From assembly GCA_963815665.1 (NCBI GenBank), contig CAWFHN010000013.1:558001-622000 (forward strand): 64,000 nucleotides of DNA, read 5' to 3'. The notes under the pieces were generated by a model. That model saw only the letters and a program-made list of their open reading frames with translations, was not told the origin of the DNA and did not search any database. Positions 49,715 through 58,149 of the stretch are shown piece after piece. Made by a program: the position numbers and the translations under genes. Position 1 is the first letter of the stretch. Each line of letters starts with the position of its first letter. Source of the DNA: DASUPK01 sp963815665 (GTDB lineage Bacteria; Actinomycetota; Thermoleophilia; Solirubrobacterales; 70-9).

Positions 49715-50800
49715 TCACCGATTGTCCGCGCGCCGGCGGATCCGCCGAAGCGGCCTGTCGATGCCCGCGAGGGTGCGATGTATGCGGTGCCGCAGCCTGG
49801 CGGCGAAGTGGTGCAGCCTGCGAGCGGCGCGCACGTGGGCCTCGCGCAGAGGAAACGGCCGCTCGTATAGGTCACGCTCGCGGTAAGCGGCCCTGAGCTC
49901 CCGCCGCAGAGGGGCTCCGCGAATGGGCGCGAGGTGGCGCCCCCACGACTTCTGGTCGCAGACGAAACGCTGAGCGATCCGCGAGCGCTCGAGCTCGGTC
50001 GGGTATTTGACGTAGTAGCCGTACTCCTCGTCGAAGACCCCCTTACTCCAGCGCGTGGAGCCGCCCGGGAGCCGGGCTGCATACGGGACATAGGGGAGGA
50101 ATCTCACGTGCCGCCACAGCCCTAGGTCCTTGAGACGCGCGGCGATGAAGCGCTCCGGATTCAAGAACCGCCAATCCTGGGCAACGCTCCTACGGCCGAG
50201 CTTGCGCTTGAGTCGCTCCGGGTCGGAGAAGATCGGGTCCGGCACCTCCAGGAAGCGCCTGACATACCGGCGGGGCACGATCAGGTGACGATCCCCGACC
50301 CCGCCGTACCCCTCCCCGTCGAGTGCGTAAATGTGGCGCCCTGAGAGGAATCGCGTGCTGGGATGAGGGATCGGCCAGACCAGATCCGAGCGCGTCACGA
50401 TCAGCCAGTCGTAATCGTCCGCGATTCCGGCTCGTTCGATCGACTCCTTCAGGAACTGCCGGAAGTAGAGGACGATCGCTCCGGAGCCGAGCTCATGGAT
50501 CTCGGGGTCCTGGATACCGCCAAGGAGATAGCCTCGCGGCGTGAGCAGCGTCCGCCAACGCGAGCTCCCGGCCTGCTGCTCGTACAGCTCTCCCCAGTCG
50601 TCGGGCTCGTGGACCCGCCAGACGAACTTCGCCCTCTCGTAGAGAGGGTTCGGACTCTCGTGGTCCCCGACGCACAGCGCCAGATCCGCATCGAGGACCT
50701 CGAGCACGTTCGAGAAGAAGCTCTCGGCGGTGATCTCCCAGGCGCGGGTCTCGGCCATCACAGCCACCAGGACCCGCTCCCGCTGAGGTCTAACCATCAT
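49715..50800 (-). CDS. Putative glycosyltransferase of unknown family
   Basis: I do not recognise the 361-residue protein with confidence. It is soluble, with segments that suggest a GT-A-like fold: an opening VLVAVMAETRAWE strand, DYDWLIVTRSDLVW with an acidic RSD that could act as a DxD motif, GEGYGGVGDRHLIVPRRY, and a very basic C-terminal tail of about 60 residues. Context supports a role in glycan assembly: gmd lies directly downstream and an epimerase gene starts 42 bases away on the other strand. Two ATG codons in tandem at 50800 and 50797 are possible starts. Confidence 0.6.
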   Translation of the reverse strand: MMVRPQRERVLVAVMAETRAWEITAESFFSNVLEVLDADLALCVGDHESPNPLYERAKFVWRVHEPDDWGELYEQQAGSSRWRTLLTPRGYLLGGIQDPEIHELGSGAIVLYFRQFLKESIERAGIADDYDWLIVTRSDLVWPIPHPSTRFLSGRHIYALDGEGYGGVGDRHLIVPRRYVRRFLEVPDPIFSDPERLKRKLGRRSVAQDWRFLNPERFIAARLKDLGLWRHVRFLPYVPYAARLPGGSTRWSKGVFDEEYGYYVKYPTELERSRIAQRFVCDQKSWGRHLAPIRGAPLRRELRAAYRERDLYERPFPLREAHVRAARRLHHFAARLRHRIHRTLAGIDRPLRRIRRRADNR

Positions 50801-50842
50801 CCAGGGAAACCCGGGGCAGGGTAGTTAACCTCGCACCCCACG

Positions 50843-51928
50843 ATGCGCGTCCTGGTCACAGGCGGTGCCGGCTTCGTGGGCGCCAACCTCGGTATCTCGC
50901 TCGCCGCCCGCCACCCGGACTGGGAGCTGATCGCCTACGACAACCTCCACCGGCGCGGCTCGGAGCTCAACCTGCCCCGCCTCGAGGAGGCCGGGATCGA
51001 CTTCGCCAGAGGTGACGTTCGCAGCCCCGACGAGCTCATGGAGATCAAGCCCGTGGACGCGCTGATCGAGTGCTCCGCCGAGCCCTCCGCGCTCGCGGGA
51101 GCCGACGGCGAGACCGCCTACACCGTCCATACGAACCTGATGGGCGCCTACAACTGCCTTGAGCTGGCGCGCCGCGATCACGCCCAGCTGATCTTCCTCT
51201 CCACCAGCCGCGTCTATCCGATCCGGCCCCAGAATGAACTCAACTATGAGGAGGGCCAGACGCGGTTCGACCTCACCGACGAGCAGGAGATACCGGGTGT
51301 GTCATCCGCGGGGATCTCCGAGGACATCCCGATGGAGGGAGCCCGCAGCCTCTACGGAGCGACCAAGTTGGCGGCTGAGCTCCTGATCGAGGAGTACGCC
51401 GACGGCTTCGGGCTGCGGACCGTGATCGACCGCTGCGGCGTGATCGCCGGCCCCTGGCAGATGGGCAAGGTCGACCAGGGCGTCTTCGCGTTCTGGGTCC
51501 TCCACCACCAGTTCGGGCTCCCCCTGAGCTACATCGGCTACGGGGGCGAGGGCAAGCAGGTCCGCGACCTGCTCCACGTGGACGACCTGATCGACCTCGT
51601 GGAGGAGCAGCTCCTGGACCCCGCGGGCTGGGCGGGCTTCACGGGCAACGTCGGCGGCGGGCGGGAGCACAGCCTCTCGCTGCTCGAGACGACGGAGATC
51701 TGCCGGGAGCTGACCGGCAACGAGGTCGCAATCGAGCGGGTCTCCGACGCCAGGCAGGGCGACGTCCCGATCTTCATCGCCGACTGCGCGCGGCTCTTCG
51801 AGCGAACCGGCTGGCGCCCGTCGCGTGACCCACGCCGCACCCTCGCCGACATACACGAGTGGACGGCCGCGAACGAGTCGAGCCTCGCCGGGGCGCTCGG
51901 GCTCGACGCCGCGGCCAGGCCGAGCTGA
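50843..51928 (+). CDS. NAD-dependent epimerase, CDP-paratose 2-epimerase-like
   Basis: This 361-residue extended SDR resembles CDP-paratose 2-epimerase (tyvelose epimerase). It has TGGAGFVG (6-13), the NLHRRGSELNLPRL segment typical of that group, STSRVY, the catalytic Tyr171-x3-Lys175 and GKQVRDLLHVDDLIDL. It probably epimerises a nucleotide-linked sugar for the polymer; the true nucleotide and sugar are unknown. It is followed after two bases by a paralog, which in turn overlaps a glycosyltransferase by four bases, so the three form a small operon. Confidence 0.85.
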   Translation: MRVLVTGGAGFVGANLGISLAARHPDWELIAYDNLHRRGSELNLPRLEEAGIDFARGDVRSPDELMEIKPVDALIECSAEPSALAGADGETAYTVHTNLMGAYNCLELARRDHAQLIFLSTSRVYPIRPQNELNYEEGQTRFDLTDEQEIPGVSSAGISEDIPMEGARSLYGATKLAAELLIEEYADGFGLRTVIDRCGVIAGPWQMGKVDQGVFAFWVLHHQFGLPLSYIGYGGEGKQVRDLLHVDDLIDLVEEQLLDPAGWAGFTGNVGGGREHSLSLLETTEICRELTGNEVAIERVSDARQGDVPIFIADCARLFERTGWRPSRDPRRTLADIHEWTAANESSLAGALGLDAAARPS

Positions 51929-51930
51929 CG

Positions 51931-53004
51931 ATGCCGCTGGCGATCGTCACAGGCTCCGGCGGCCTCGTCGGCTCGGACTCGGTCCGCAGGCTGGTCGAGA
52001 GCGGCTGGGAGGTGGTCGGGCTCGAGAACGACATGCGGGCCCGGTTCTTCGGCCCCGAGGCCTCCACCTCGCACGTCACCGGCGAGCTCGTCAACAGCTA
52101 CCCGGAGTTCAGGGCCGTCGAGGCCGACGTCCGCGATGAGGAGACGGTTCGCCGGGTCTTCACCGAGAACGCCTCGAGATTGGAGCTGGTTGTCCACGCG
52201 GCCGCCCAGCCCTCTCATGACTGGGCGGCGCGCGAGCCGAAGACCGACTTCGGCGTCAACGCGATCGGCACCCTGAACCTGCTCGAGGCCACCCGCGAGA
52301 TCGCCCCGTCCGCCACCTTCGTCTTCCTGTCGACGAACAAGGTCTACGGCGACACGCCGAACGCCCTGCCCCTCCAGGATCTGGAGCGGCGGCTGGAGCT
52401 CCCGGAGGATCATCCCTACTTCAAGGGGATCGACACCTCCATGTCGATCGATCGCTCGACCCACTCGCTCTTCGGCGTCTCGAAGGCGGCGGCCGACCTG
52501 CTCGTGCAGGAGTACGGCCGCTACTTCGACATGCCGACCGTCTGCTTCCGCTGCGGCTGCATCACCGGCCCCTCGCACGCCGGCGCGAGGCTTCATGGCT
52601 TCCTCGCCTACCTGATGAAGTGCGTCGTCACCGGGACCCCGTACACCGTCTTCGGCTACGAGGGCAAGCAGGTCCGCGACAACATCGACGGCTCGGACCT
52701 GGTCGAGGCCTTCCTGGAGTTCCATCGATCGCCTCGCTCGGCGGCCGTCTACAACATGGGCGGCGGCCGTGAATCGAACTGCTCGATGCTCGAGGCGATC
52801 GAAGCATGCGAGAGGATCGCCGGCCGCGAGCTCAACTGGGAGCTGAGCCCCGATGCCCGAATCGGCGATCACCGCTGGTGGATCAGCGATCTCGGGGAGT
52901 TCCGGCGCGACTACCCGAGCTGGAAGCTGACCCAGGGCATCGAGTCGATCCTGCAGCAGATCCATGACGTCAACGCGGAGCGCTGGGTGAGCGCACCGGC
53001 ATGA
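51931..53004 (+). CDS. CDP-paratose 2-epimerase-like SDR with Phe in place of catalytic Tyr
   Basis: The 357-residue protein is a diverged paralog of the upstream epimerase. It has TGSGGLVG (7-14), FLSTNKVYGD (132-141) and GYEGKQVRDNIDGSDL. The YxxxK motif reads F181-GVS-K185, so the usual catalytic tyrosine is phenylalanine. The neighbouring RCGCITGPSHAGARLHGF segment is well formed, which suggests a preserved subfamily rather than a decaying gene. It may use another residue, or act as a partner of the upstream enzyme. The ATG at 51931 follows the upstream stop by two bases. Confidence 0.83.
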   Translation: MPLAIVTGSGGLVGSDSVRRLVESGWEVVGLENDMRARFFGPEASTSHVTGELVNSYPEFRAVEADVRDEETVRRVFTENASRLELVVHAAAQPSHDWAAREPKTDFGVNAIGTLNLLEATREIAPSATFVFLSTNKVYGDTPNALPLQDLERRLELPEDHPYFKGIDTSMSIDRSTHSLFGVSKAAADLLVQEYGRYFDMPTVCFRCGCITGPSHAGARLHGFLAYLMKCVVTGTPYTVFGYEGKQVRDNIDGSDLVEAFLEFHRSPRSAAVYNMGGGRESNCSMLEAIEACERIAGRELNWELSPDARIGDHRWWISDLGEFRRDYPSWKLTQGIESILQQIHDVNAERWVSAPA

Positions 53005-53846
53005 AGCTCTCCGTCGTGATCCCGGCCCAGAACGAGGCCGGCTCCATCGCTTCCTGTGTGACCACCGCCACCCGGGCGCTGTCCGAGGCCGGAATCGACT
53101 ACGAGATCCTGGTGATCGACGACGCCAGCGTCGATGGGACGAGCTCGGTGGTCGAGCACCTGGCCGAGTCGGATCCCCGAATCCACTGCCACCGCTCCCA
53201 CTACAGCCGGGGCTTCGGGCTCGCCGTCAGAGCCGGCCTCGATCGCTTCCAGGGGGACGCCGTCGCGATCATGATGGCCGACGGGTCCGATGATCCGGCG
53301 GACCTGGTCACCTACCACCGCGTTCTGGAGGATGGGTTCGACTGCGCACTGGGCTCCCGCTTCGTCGGCGGGCGCGGCCGGGTGAGCGACTACCCCTGGT
53401 TCAAGCTGATCCTCAACCGGCTGGTCAACTGGTGGATCCGGGCGCTCTTCCGGCACGGCTATGACGACACGACCAACGCCTTCAAGGCCTACAGGCGCGG
53501 GGTGATCGAGACGGTCCAGCCGCTGCTCGCGAACCACTTCAACCTGACCGTCGAGATCCCGCTGAAGGCGATCGTGAGGGGTCACAGCTACGGGATCGTG
53601 CCGATCTCGTGGCGCGGGCGGAGCATCGGCAAATCGAAGCTCGACCTCCGCGAGATGGGAAGCCGATACACGTTCATCGTCCTCTACGTGCTGCTGGAGC
53701 GATACATGAGCCGGGGGGACTACCTGCGGCCCGGGCTCGATCCGAAGTCGCCATCCACCGGCCCGCGCCCCCGGCCCGAGCACGGAGTGGTACGCGAGGT
53801 GGCTAACCCTCGTAGACGAAGGGGAGGTCGCTCTCGACGTCCTTGA
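53001..53846 (+). CDS. Glycosyltransferase family 2 (polyprenyl-phosphate sugar synthase-like)
   Basis: The 281-residue GT-A enzyme starts KLSVVIPAQNEAGSI and has EILVIDDASVDGT, the metal motif region MMADGSDDPADL, and GSRFVGGRGR, as in dolichol- or polyprenyl-phosphate mannosyl/glucosyl transferases. It has no long C-terminal membrane helices, though residues 128-147 may touch the membrane. It may make a lipid-linked sugar donor or transfer a sugar directly. The start overlaps the epimerase stop as ATGA. Its last 44 bases overlap the convergent rfbC gene, giving a basic C-terminal tail that may not be conserved. Confidence 0.88.
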   Translation: MKLSVVIPAQNEAGSIASCVTTATRALSEAGIDYEILVIDDASVDGTSSVVEHLAESDPRIHCHRSHYSRGFGLAVRAGLDRFQGDAVAIMMADGSDDPADLVTYHRVLEDGFDCALGSRFVGGRGRVSDYPWFKLILNRLVNWWIRALFRHGYDDTTNAFKAYRRGVIETVQPLLANHFNLTVEIPLKAIVRGHSYGIVPISWRGRSIGKSKLDLREMGSRYTFIVLYVLLERYMSRGDYLRPGLDPKSPSTGPRPRPEHGVVREVANPRRRRGGRSRRP

Positions 53847-54354
53847 GGAGCGGGGCGCTCGCGTCGCGGTCCGAGGGGATCAGCTCGACGTCCGGCCACT
53901 CGACGCCGATGTCGGGGTCGTTGTACGCGATCCCGCTCTCGGCCTCCGGGTCGTAGTACGCGGAGCACTTGTAGACCACGTCCGCGACCTCGCTCGTCAC
54001 GCAGAAACCGTGGGCGAAGCCGTCCGGGCAATAGAGGTGACGGAGGTTCTCGTCGCTCAGGGTGAACGCCTCCCACTCCCCGAAGGTGGGCGACCCCTTC
54101 CTGATGTCGACGAGGACGTCCACGACCTCGCCGCTGGAGCAGCGGACGAGCTTGGCCATGCCGGGTTGGAAGTGCATGCCGCGGACGATCCCCCTGCCGG
54201 AGCGGGAGTGGTTGTCCTGGACGAACTCCTCGGCGATACCCAGCTCGGCGAGGGCGTCGCGCCTGTAGCTCTCCAGGAAGAACCCCCGCTTGTCGCGATG
54301 GATCGTCGGCTGGACCAGGATCGGTCCCTCGAGTCTGGTCGTCACCACCTCCAC
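53803..54354 (-). CDS. rfbC: dTDP-4-dehydrorhamnose 3,5-epimerase
   Basis: RfbC epimerises dTDP-4-keto-6-deoxyglucose at C3 and C5 on the way to dTDP-L-rhamnose. The 183-residue protein has the family features HRDKRGFFLESY, the active-site RGMHFQ with His61, VDVLVDIRKGSPTFG, FAHGFCV and VYKCSAYYDPEAESG with the candidate catalytic Tyr. It shows the less common Met-Lys form (GMAKLVRCSSGEV). The GTG start at 54354 lies 20 bases from the divergent glycosyltransferase ATG. RfbA, RfbB and RfbD are not in this window. Its 3' end overlaps the preceding glycosyltransferase by 44 bases on the opposite strand. Confidence 0.93.
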   Translation of the reverse strand: MEVVTTRLEGPILVQPTIHRDKRGFFLESYRRDALAELGIAEEFVQDNHSRSGRGIVRGMHFQPGMAKLVRCSSGEVVDVLVDIRKGSPTFGEWEAFTLSDENLRHLYCPDGFAHGFCVTSEVADVVYKCSAYYDPEAESGIAYNDPDIGVEWPDVELIPSDRDASAPLLKDVESDLPFVYEG

Positions 54355-54374
54355 GGGGCGGCAATGATGCCCTA

Positions 54375-55181
54375 ATGGCGCTTCTCTCCGTAATCACCCC
54401 CGCGCGCAACATGGCGCGGTTCCTGCCCGACACGCTCGACAGCGTGGCCGCGCTCAGCGCGCCGCACGAGCACATCGTCGTGGACGGCGACTCCGACGAC
54501 GGCTCGGTGGAGCTGCTCGAGGGCCGCGATGACCCCCACCTCACCTGGGTCTCGGAGCCGGACAGCGGGCAGACCGAGGCGGTCAACAAGGGGTTGCGCC
54601 TCGCGCAGGGCGACTTGCTCGCCTGGGTCAACGCCGACGACGCCTACATCCCCGAGGCGGTCGACCGCGCGCTCGACCATCTGGAGCGGAACCCGGAGGT
54701 GGGCGCGATCTTCGGCGGCGTCAACTACGTCGACGAGAACGGCGAGGTCTTCAGGACGCTGGTGCCGCCGAAGTTCAGCTGGCGCCGGTACCTCTACTTC
54801 GGCGCCTTCGTCACCACGCCGACGATCATCTGGCGCCGCGAGCTGCTCGAGCAGGCGCCGTCGCTGAATCAGAGCTACGTCGACGCCGCCGACTACGACT
54901 TCTACCTGCGCCTGCTGCGCGGCGCCCGCGTCGACCTGATGCCCGAGCCGCTGCTCAACTTCCGCTACCACCCGACCAGCAAGACGACCACCGACGTCTG
55001 GGTCCAGCTCAACGAGGCGAAGGAGATCCGCCTCGGGTGGGCCCGCAACCCGATGCAGCGGGGGATCATGCGCTCCTACGAGGGCGCCCGGCGGGCGATC
55101 CTGCCGCGGATCTCCTCCTGGCCGCACCCCGAGCCCCGCGGCGTCGTCCGGTTGCTCCGGCGGATCGGCGCGCGTGGCTGA
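54375..55181 (+). CDS. Glycosyltransferase family 2
   Basis: This 268-residue GT-A enzyme starts LLSVITPARNMARFLPDTLDS and has HIVVDGDSDDGS and the metal motif AWVNADDAYIPEA, all typical of family 2. It then has a well-formed acceptor region with YVDAADYDFYLRLLRGA. It is soluble and would act at the cytoplasmic membrane face. It overlaps the downstream methyltransferase by eight bases, so the two are coupled. Its start lies 20 bases from rfbC on the other strand, leaving little room for two separate promoters. Confidence 0.9.
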   Translation: MALLSVITPARNMARFLPDTLDSVAALSAPHEHIVVDGDSDDGSVELLEGRDDPHLTWVSEPDSGQTEAVNKGLRLAQGDLLAWVNADDAYIPEAVDRALDHLERNPEVGAIFGGVNYVDENGEVFRTLVPPKFSWRRYLYFGAFVTTPTIIWRRELLEQAPSLNQSYVDAADYDFYLRLLRGARVDLMPEPLLNFRYHPTSKTTTDVWVQLNEAKEIRLGWARNPMQRGIMRSYEGARRAILPRISSWPHPEPRGVVRLLRRIGARG

Positions 55182-56001
55182 CGGCCCGGTCGCGGCGGGG
55201 CCGGTCTTCGAGGGGCCGTCCCTGCGCCTGCGGATCGCGGTCGCCCTGGCGGAGGCGATCGAGTGGGTCCTGCGCCACCACCGGCTCTCGCGGATCCTCT
55301 ACGCCGCCGCCGACGCGAACGGCCGCCTGAGCGCCCGGATGCTCCGCGGCGAGGGGCGCGAGTGCCCATGCTGCGGCGGTCATTTCAAGCGGATGTCCCG
55401 CCGCCGCATCTCCGGCTGGGGCGGCATCTGCCCCCGCTGCCGCTCGCACCCTCGCCACCGCGCGATCGCGCTGCTGCTCGCCCGGGGCGATCTGCCGGGC
55501 CACCGGCTCCTGCACTTCGCCCCCGAGCCGCTCTTCCATCCCGTCTTCGAGCGGCTCCCGCATCTGCAGCGCGTCACCGCCGACCTCTACGCCCCCGCCG
55601 ACCTGAAGCTCGACATCACCAAGATGGACCTGCCGGATAGCTCCTTCGACCTGATCCTCTGCAGCCACGTGCTCGAGCACGTCCCCGACGACCGCGCCGC
55701 GATGTCCGAGCTTCGCCGGGTGCTCGCGCCTGGCGGACTCTGCCTCGTCCTGACGCCCTACCGGCCAGGCGTTACCACGTTCGAGGACTCCTCGATCACG
55801 ACCCCTCTCGAGCGCATGGTCGCCTTCGGCCAGCAGGATCACGTCCGCATCTACGGCACGGACCTGGCGAACCGTCTGCGCGACGCCGGCCTCGAGGTCG
55901 AGGACCGGACGCCGGTGGAGCTATTTGACGAGTTGGTGGTGAACCGGTGCGAGCTCGACGCGGCCGAGCACCTCTTCCTCTGCCGGGCGCCTGCGGCCTG
56001 A
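55174..56001 (+). CDS. SAM-dependent methyltransferase with zinc-ribbon N-terminus
   Basis: The 275-residue protein has a zinc-ribbon-like pair of knuckles, Cys64-x2-Cys67 (CPCC) and Cys86-x2-Cys89 (CPRC). A class I methyltransferase core follows with LLHFAPEPLF, an acidic DITKMDLPDSSFDLILCSHVLEHV segment and LRRVLAPGGLCLVLTPY. Related proteins are common in sugar-modifying clusters. The start is GTG at 55174, inside the end of the glycosyltransferase gene. The last 81 bases overlap the convergent small membrane-protein gene. Confidence 0.87.
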   Translation: MADGPVAAGPVFEGPSLRLRIAVALAEAIEWVLRHHRLSRILYAAADANGRLSARMLRGEGRECPCCGGHFKRMSRRRISGWGGICPRCRSHPRHRAIALLLARGDLPGHRLLHFAPEPLFHPVFERLPHLQRVTADLYAPADLKLDITKMDLPDSSFDLILCSHVLEHVPDDRAAMSELRRVLAPGGLCLVLTPYRPGVTTFEDSSITTPLERMVAFGQQDHVRIYGTDLANRLRDAGLEVEDRTPVELFDELVVNRCELDAAEHLFLCRAPAA

Positions 56002-56238
56002 CTCCTTCCGCCGCCTGCGCACGCCGCGGACCACCTTGACGGGCAGGTACACGATGCCCGCGATCAAGGCAATCGGGATCACGGGCAGCAGCAGGGGGAT
56101 CAGGGCCACGCCGGTGAGGACCAGGATCGGTATCGCCAGCGGGGCGAGCGCGACCATGAGGATGCCCGTGCCGACGGTCCACTTCGAGATCTCATCGACG
56201 GCCTCCGCCCTTCTGCGTGCTTTCTCATCGATGTCCAT
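55921..56238 (-). CDS. Small membrane protein
   Basis: The 105-residue product starts MDIDEKARRRAEAVDEISKW and has two hydrophobic helices (about 22-45 and 47-68), then a very basic segment and a hydrophilic tail. No family is recognised. The gene is supported by a good ribosome binding site, AAAGGAG with five bases before the ATG at 56238. Its 3' part overlaps the methyltransferase gene on the opposite strand by 81 bases, so the true C-terminus is under constraint from both frames. A longer frame upstream of 56238 is rejected as shadow. Confidence 0.65.
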   Translation of the reverse strand: MDIDEKARRRAEAVDEISKWTVGTGILMVALAPLAIPILVLTGVALIPLLLPVIPIALIAGIVYLPVKVVRGVRRRRKESGRRRPAEEEVLGRVELAPVHHQLVK

Positions 56239-56432
56239 GACGGCTCCTTTCTTCGCTCTCACCAGGGAGACGAAATGGAGCCGCCGCCTGTGACGGCTGG
56301 AGGGGTCCCCCATGGCTTTCCTGGTTGGGTTAACCGGGCCCGAAGCGACCTCTCTCAAGACGTGCCGCTTTTCGTCCAAAGCACTACTCCGACAGCCCGG
56401 CGGCTTCGAGGGCTCGCGGCGGCGGCTCGCTC

Positions 56433-56864
56433 TTACTGCGTCGGGACCGGGATCGGGAACCGGACCGAGAAGCCCGCCTTGCATTGGAACTTGCCAGCGG
56501 TTTGCTTCTTGGCCTTCACACGCACCGAGTTCGTCCCGGCCGGGAGATTCTTCGGAAGGTGACCCGACAGGCTCCAGTTGCCGAAGGTGGTGTTCTTCTT
56601 GGTCACGTGCTCGTCGATCGCCGTGATCACGTCGCGATTGGCGTCGAGGACCTGCAACTTCACGACTCTTTGGGGCTTGCACGCGGTGGCCGTAAAGAGG
56701 TCGCCCTTCGCTTTCACTTCGCCACCCGGGTTGAACGTCGGGTCTCCGAAGAAATTGACCACCGTGTCCTTCTTCTTTGCGGCCAATGCGGCGACGCTGA
56801 ATACCCCGAGGCAAAGGGCCGCGACTCCGATCAGTACAAGGGTCGTCTTTGCTGACGTTCTCAT
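56433..56864 (-). CDS. Secreted protein of unknown function
   Basis: This 143-residue protein has a clear signal peptide (hydrophobic core about residues 8-27, ending in an ALAA cleavage-type site) and a small beta-rich mature domain with two cysteines, in ATACKPQ and GKFQCKAGF, likely forming a disulfide. It is Lys-rich. No known family is recognised. It lies 21 bases downstream of the RTX-like gene on the same strand, suggesting co-expression and export of both. No Shine-Dalgarno sequence is obvious. Function unknown. Confidence 0.75.
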   Translation of the reverse strand: MRTSAKTTLVLIGVAALCLGVFSVAALAAKKKDTVVNFFGDPTFNPGGEVKAKGDLFTATACKPQRVVKLQVLDANRDVITAIDEHVTKKNTTFGNWSLSGHLPKNLPAGTNSVRVKAKKQTAGKFQCKAGFSVRFPIPVPTQ

Positions 56865-56885
56865 TTGGCTATTCGACTTTCGCGC

Positions 56886-57914
56886 TCACTGGATCTGCCT
56901 GTCGTTCCCGGGGCCGCCCTTGAGCTTGTCCTTCCCGGGGCCGCCCTTGAGCTTGTCCTTCCCAGGGCCGCCCTTCAGGGTGTCGTTCCCCTTCTCGCCG
57001 TAGAGCCTGTCCTTGCCCTTGCCGCCCTTTAGGACGTCGCTGCCGTCTCCGCCCTTGAGGACGTCGTTGCCCGACTGGCCGCGGAGGAGGTCCTTGCCCT
57101 TTCGTCCCTTGAGCGTGTCGTTGCCCTTCCCGCCCTGCACGTCGTCCTTTCCCGCGCCGCTGCAGATCACGTCATTTCCGCCGAGGCCGGAGATCTGATC
57201 CTTGCCCCCGAGCCCGACGATCACGTCCGGACCGGGCGTCCCGGTGAGCTGGTCATCGCCGCTGAGCTCGTCGTTGAAGGCGGGCGGGGTGTGGGTGTGG
57301 CTGTCCGTCCCGACGATCGTCGCCGGCTGACCCATGCAGTCCGGTCTGACGATGGACTGCAGGGGGTTGAAGATCTGCGTGGATCCGCCGTACTGAACGA
57401 TGTCGAGGAGATAGGAGAAGTGACCGTCGGTGCTGTGGTCGCTGATCATGCCGAGGGGCGTGGAGAAAGTGAGCACGCTCCCGTCGAGCCGGTAGGGCAC
57501 CGTTCCGCGGATCGTGCCCCATCCATGGGCGTCCGGATCGCTCGGATCCGAGGGGTACGCGTTTCGGATCCGAAGCGTGCTCGGGTCGAGACTGAGCTCA
57601 TCGCCGCGGATGATCGAGTCGTAGTTGCGCGGATACAGCAGGCCCGGATTGCCGATGATCTGATACTGAAAGGCATCCGCCGGGCGTCCGATCGAGTCGA
57701 CCGTCTGGAAGTCCGGCGGCCGGTTGAAGATCAGCTTGAAGGAGACCTGTCCCGTGGCGGGGTCGAAGATCGCCGATTGGCCCGTCACGACGAACTGGCC
57801 AGGCGTGGCCGTATCGGCACGCGCGGTGGCCGGGCTCTGGGTGGCCGCCTGGACCGCCGCGATCAACGCTGCGGCGAGAAGCGAGGCGAAGATGGCAATC
57901 ATTGAACGTCTCAT
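56886..57914 (-). CDS. Secreted RTX-like repeat protein
   Basis: From ATG 57914 (GGAGAGA four bases upstream) the product is 342 residues. It has a signal peptide with hydrophobic core about 5-24, then a domain of about 200 residues of unknown fold, then about 12 nonapeptide repeats of the form GGxGxDxLx (about 225-340) that bind calcium in RTX proteins. In the last repeats the second Gly-Asp is often Gly-Lys (GGPGKDKLK), which would weaken calcium binding. Unlike classical RTX toxins it has an N-terminal signal peptide and so does not need type I secretion. Role unknown; surface or cell-wall association is likely. Confidence 0.85.
   Translation of the reverse strand: MRRSMIAIFASLLAAALIAAVQAATQSPATARADTATPGQFVVTGQSAIFDPATGQVSFKLIFNRPPDFQTVDSIGRPADAFQYQIIGNPGLLYPRNYDSIIRGDELSLDPSTLRIRNAYPSDPSDPDAHGWGTIRGTVPYRLDGSVLTFSTPLGMISDHSTDGHFSYLLDIVQYGGSTQIFNPLQSIVRPDCMGQPATIVGTDSHTHTPPAFNDELSGDDQLTGTPGPDVIVGLGGKDQISGLGGNDVICSGAGKDDVQGGKGNDTLKGRKGKDLLRGQSGNDVLKGGDGSDVLKGGKGKDRLYGEKGNDTLKGGPGKDKLKGGPGKDKLKGGPGNDRQIQ
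56901..56981. repeat. Three tandem 27-base units in the RTX coding region
   Basis: Units at 56901-56927, 56928-56954 and 56955-56981 differ at few positions and encode the RTX-like nonapeptides. The near identity of the first two suggests recent duplication or gene-internal slippage. They are coding repeats, not a CRISPR array. Confidence 0.85.
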
Positions 57915-57983
57915 CAGTCTCTCCGGTAGCTCTAACAGCCGAAATCGCCCCACAGAGCGTGCCAGGCGAAGTTCGTGCGGAGG

Positions 57984-58073
57984 TCCGTGGTTTCCACGGA
58001 AGTCACGCCCGTAGCGGGCCCCAACTGCCGGAGATCCCTGCTTTGGAAGGGCGGGGGAAGCGGAGCATCCGCT
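57984..58073 (-). promoter_or_regulatory. Structured leader of the RTX-like gene
   Basis: The 235-base region between the RTX-like gene and the glycosyltransferase at 58150 holds three perfect triloop hairpins: TCCGTGG-ttt-CCACGGA (57984-58000), GCCCG-tag-CGGGC (58007-58019) and AGCGGA-gca-TCCGCT (58059-58073), given on the plus strand. It is probably a transcribed leader. I recognise no riboswitch family. Apart from these I see no gene here. Confidence 0.4.
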
Positions 58074-58149
58074 GCAGTTGAGTCCTCCCTTGCGGGAAGA
58101 GCAGTAGCTCTGAGTCTCGCTGCCGCTTTCCAGCCCCCACGCGTAAAGG

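Noticed and set aside
56901..56981. Tandem 27-base repeats that might be a CRISPR array.
   Set aside because: The units are directly adjacent without spacers and lie inside a coding region, where they encode nonapeptides.
56578..57003. A plus-strand frame with repeated SFPGPPLS peptides, resembling a repeat protein.
   Set aside because: It is the complement of the RTX nonapeptide repeats, which have a signal peptide and the expected glycine/aspartate spacing on the minus strand.
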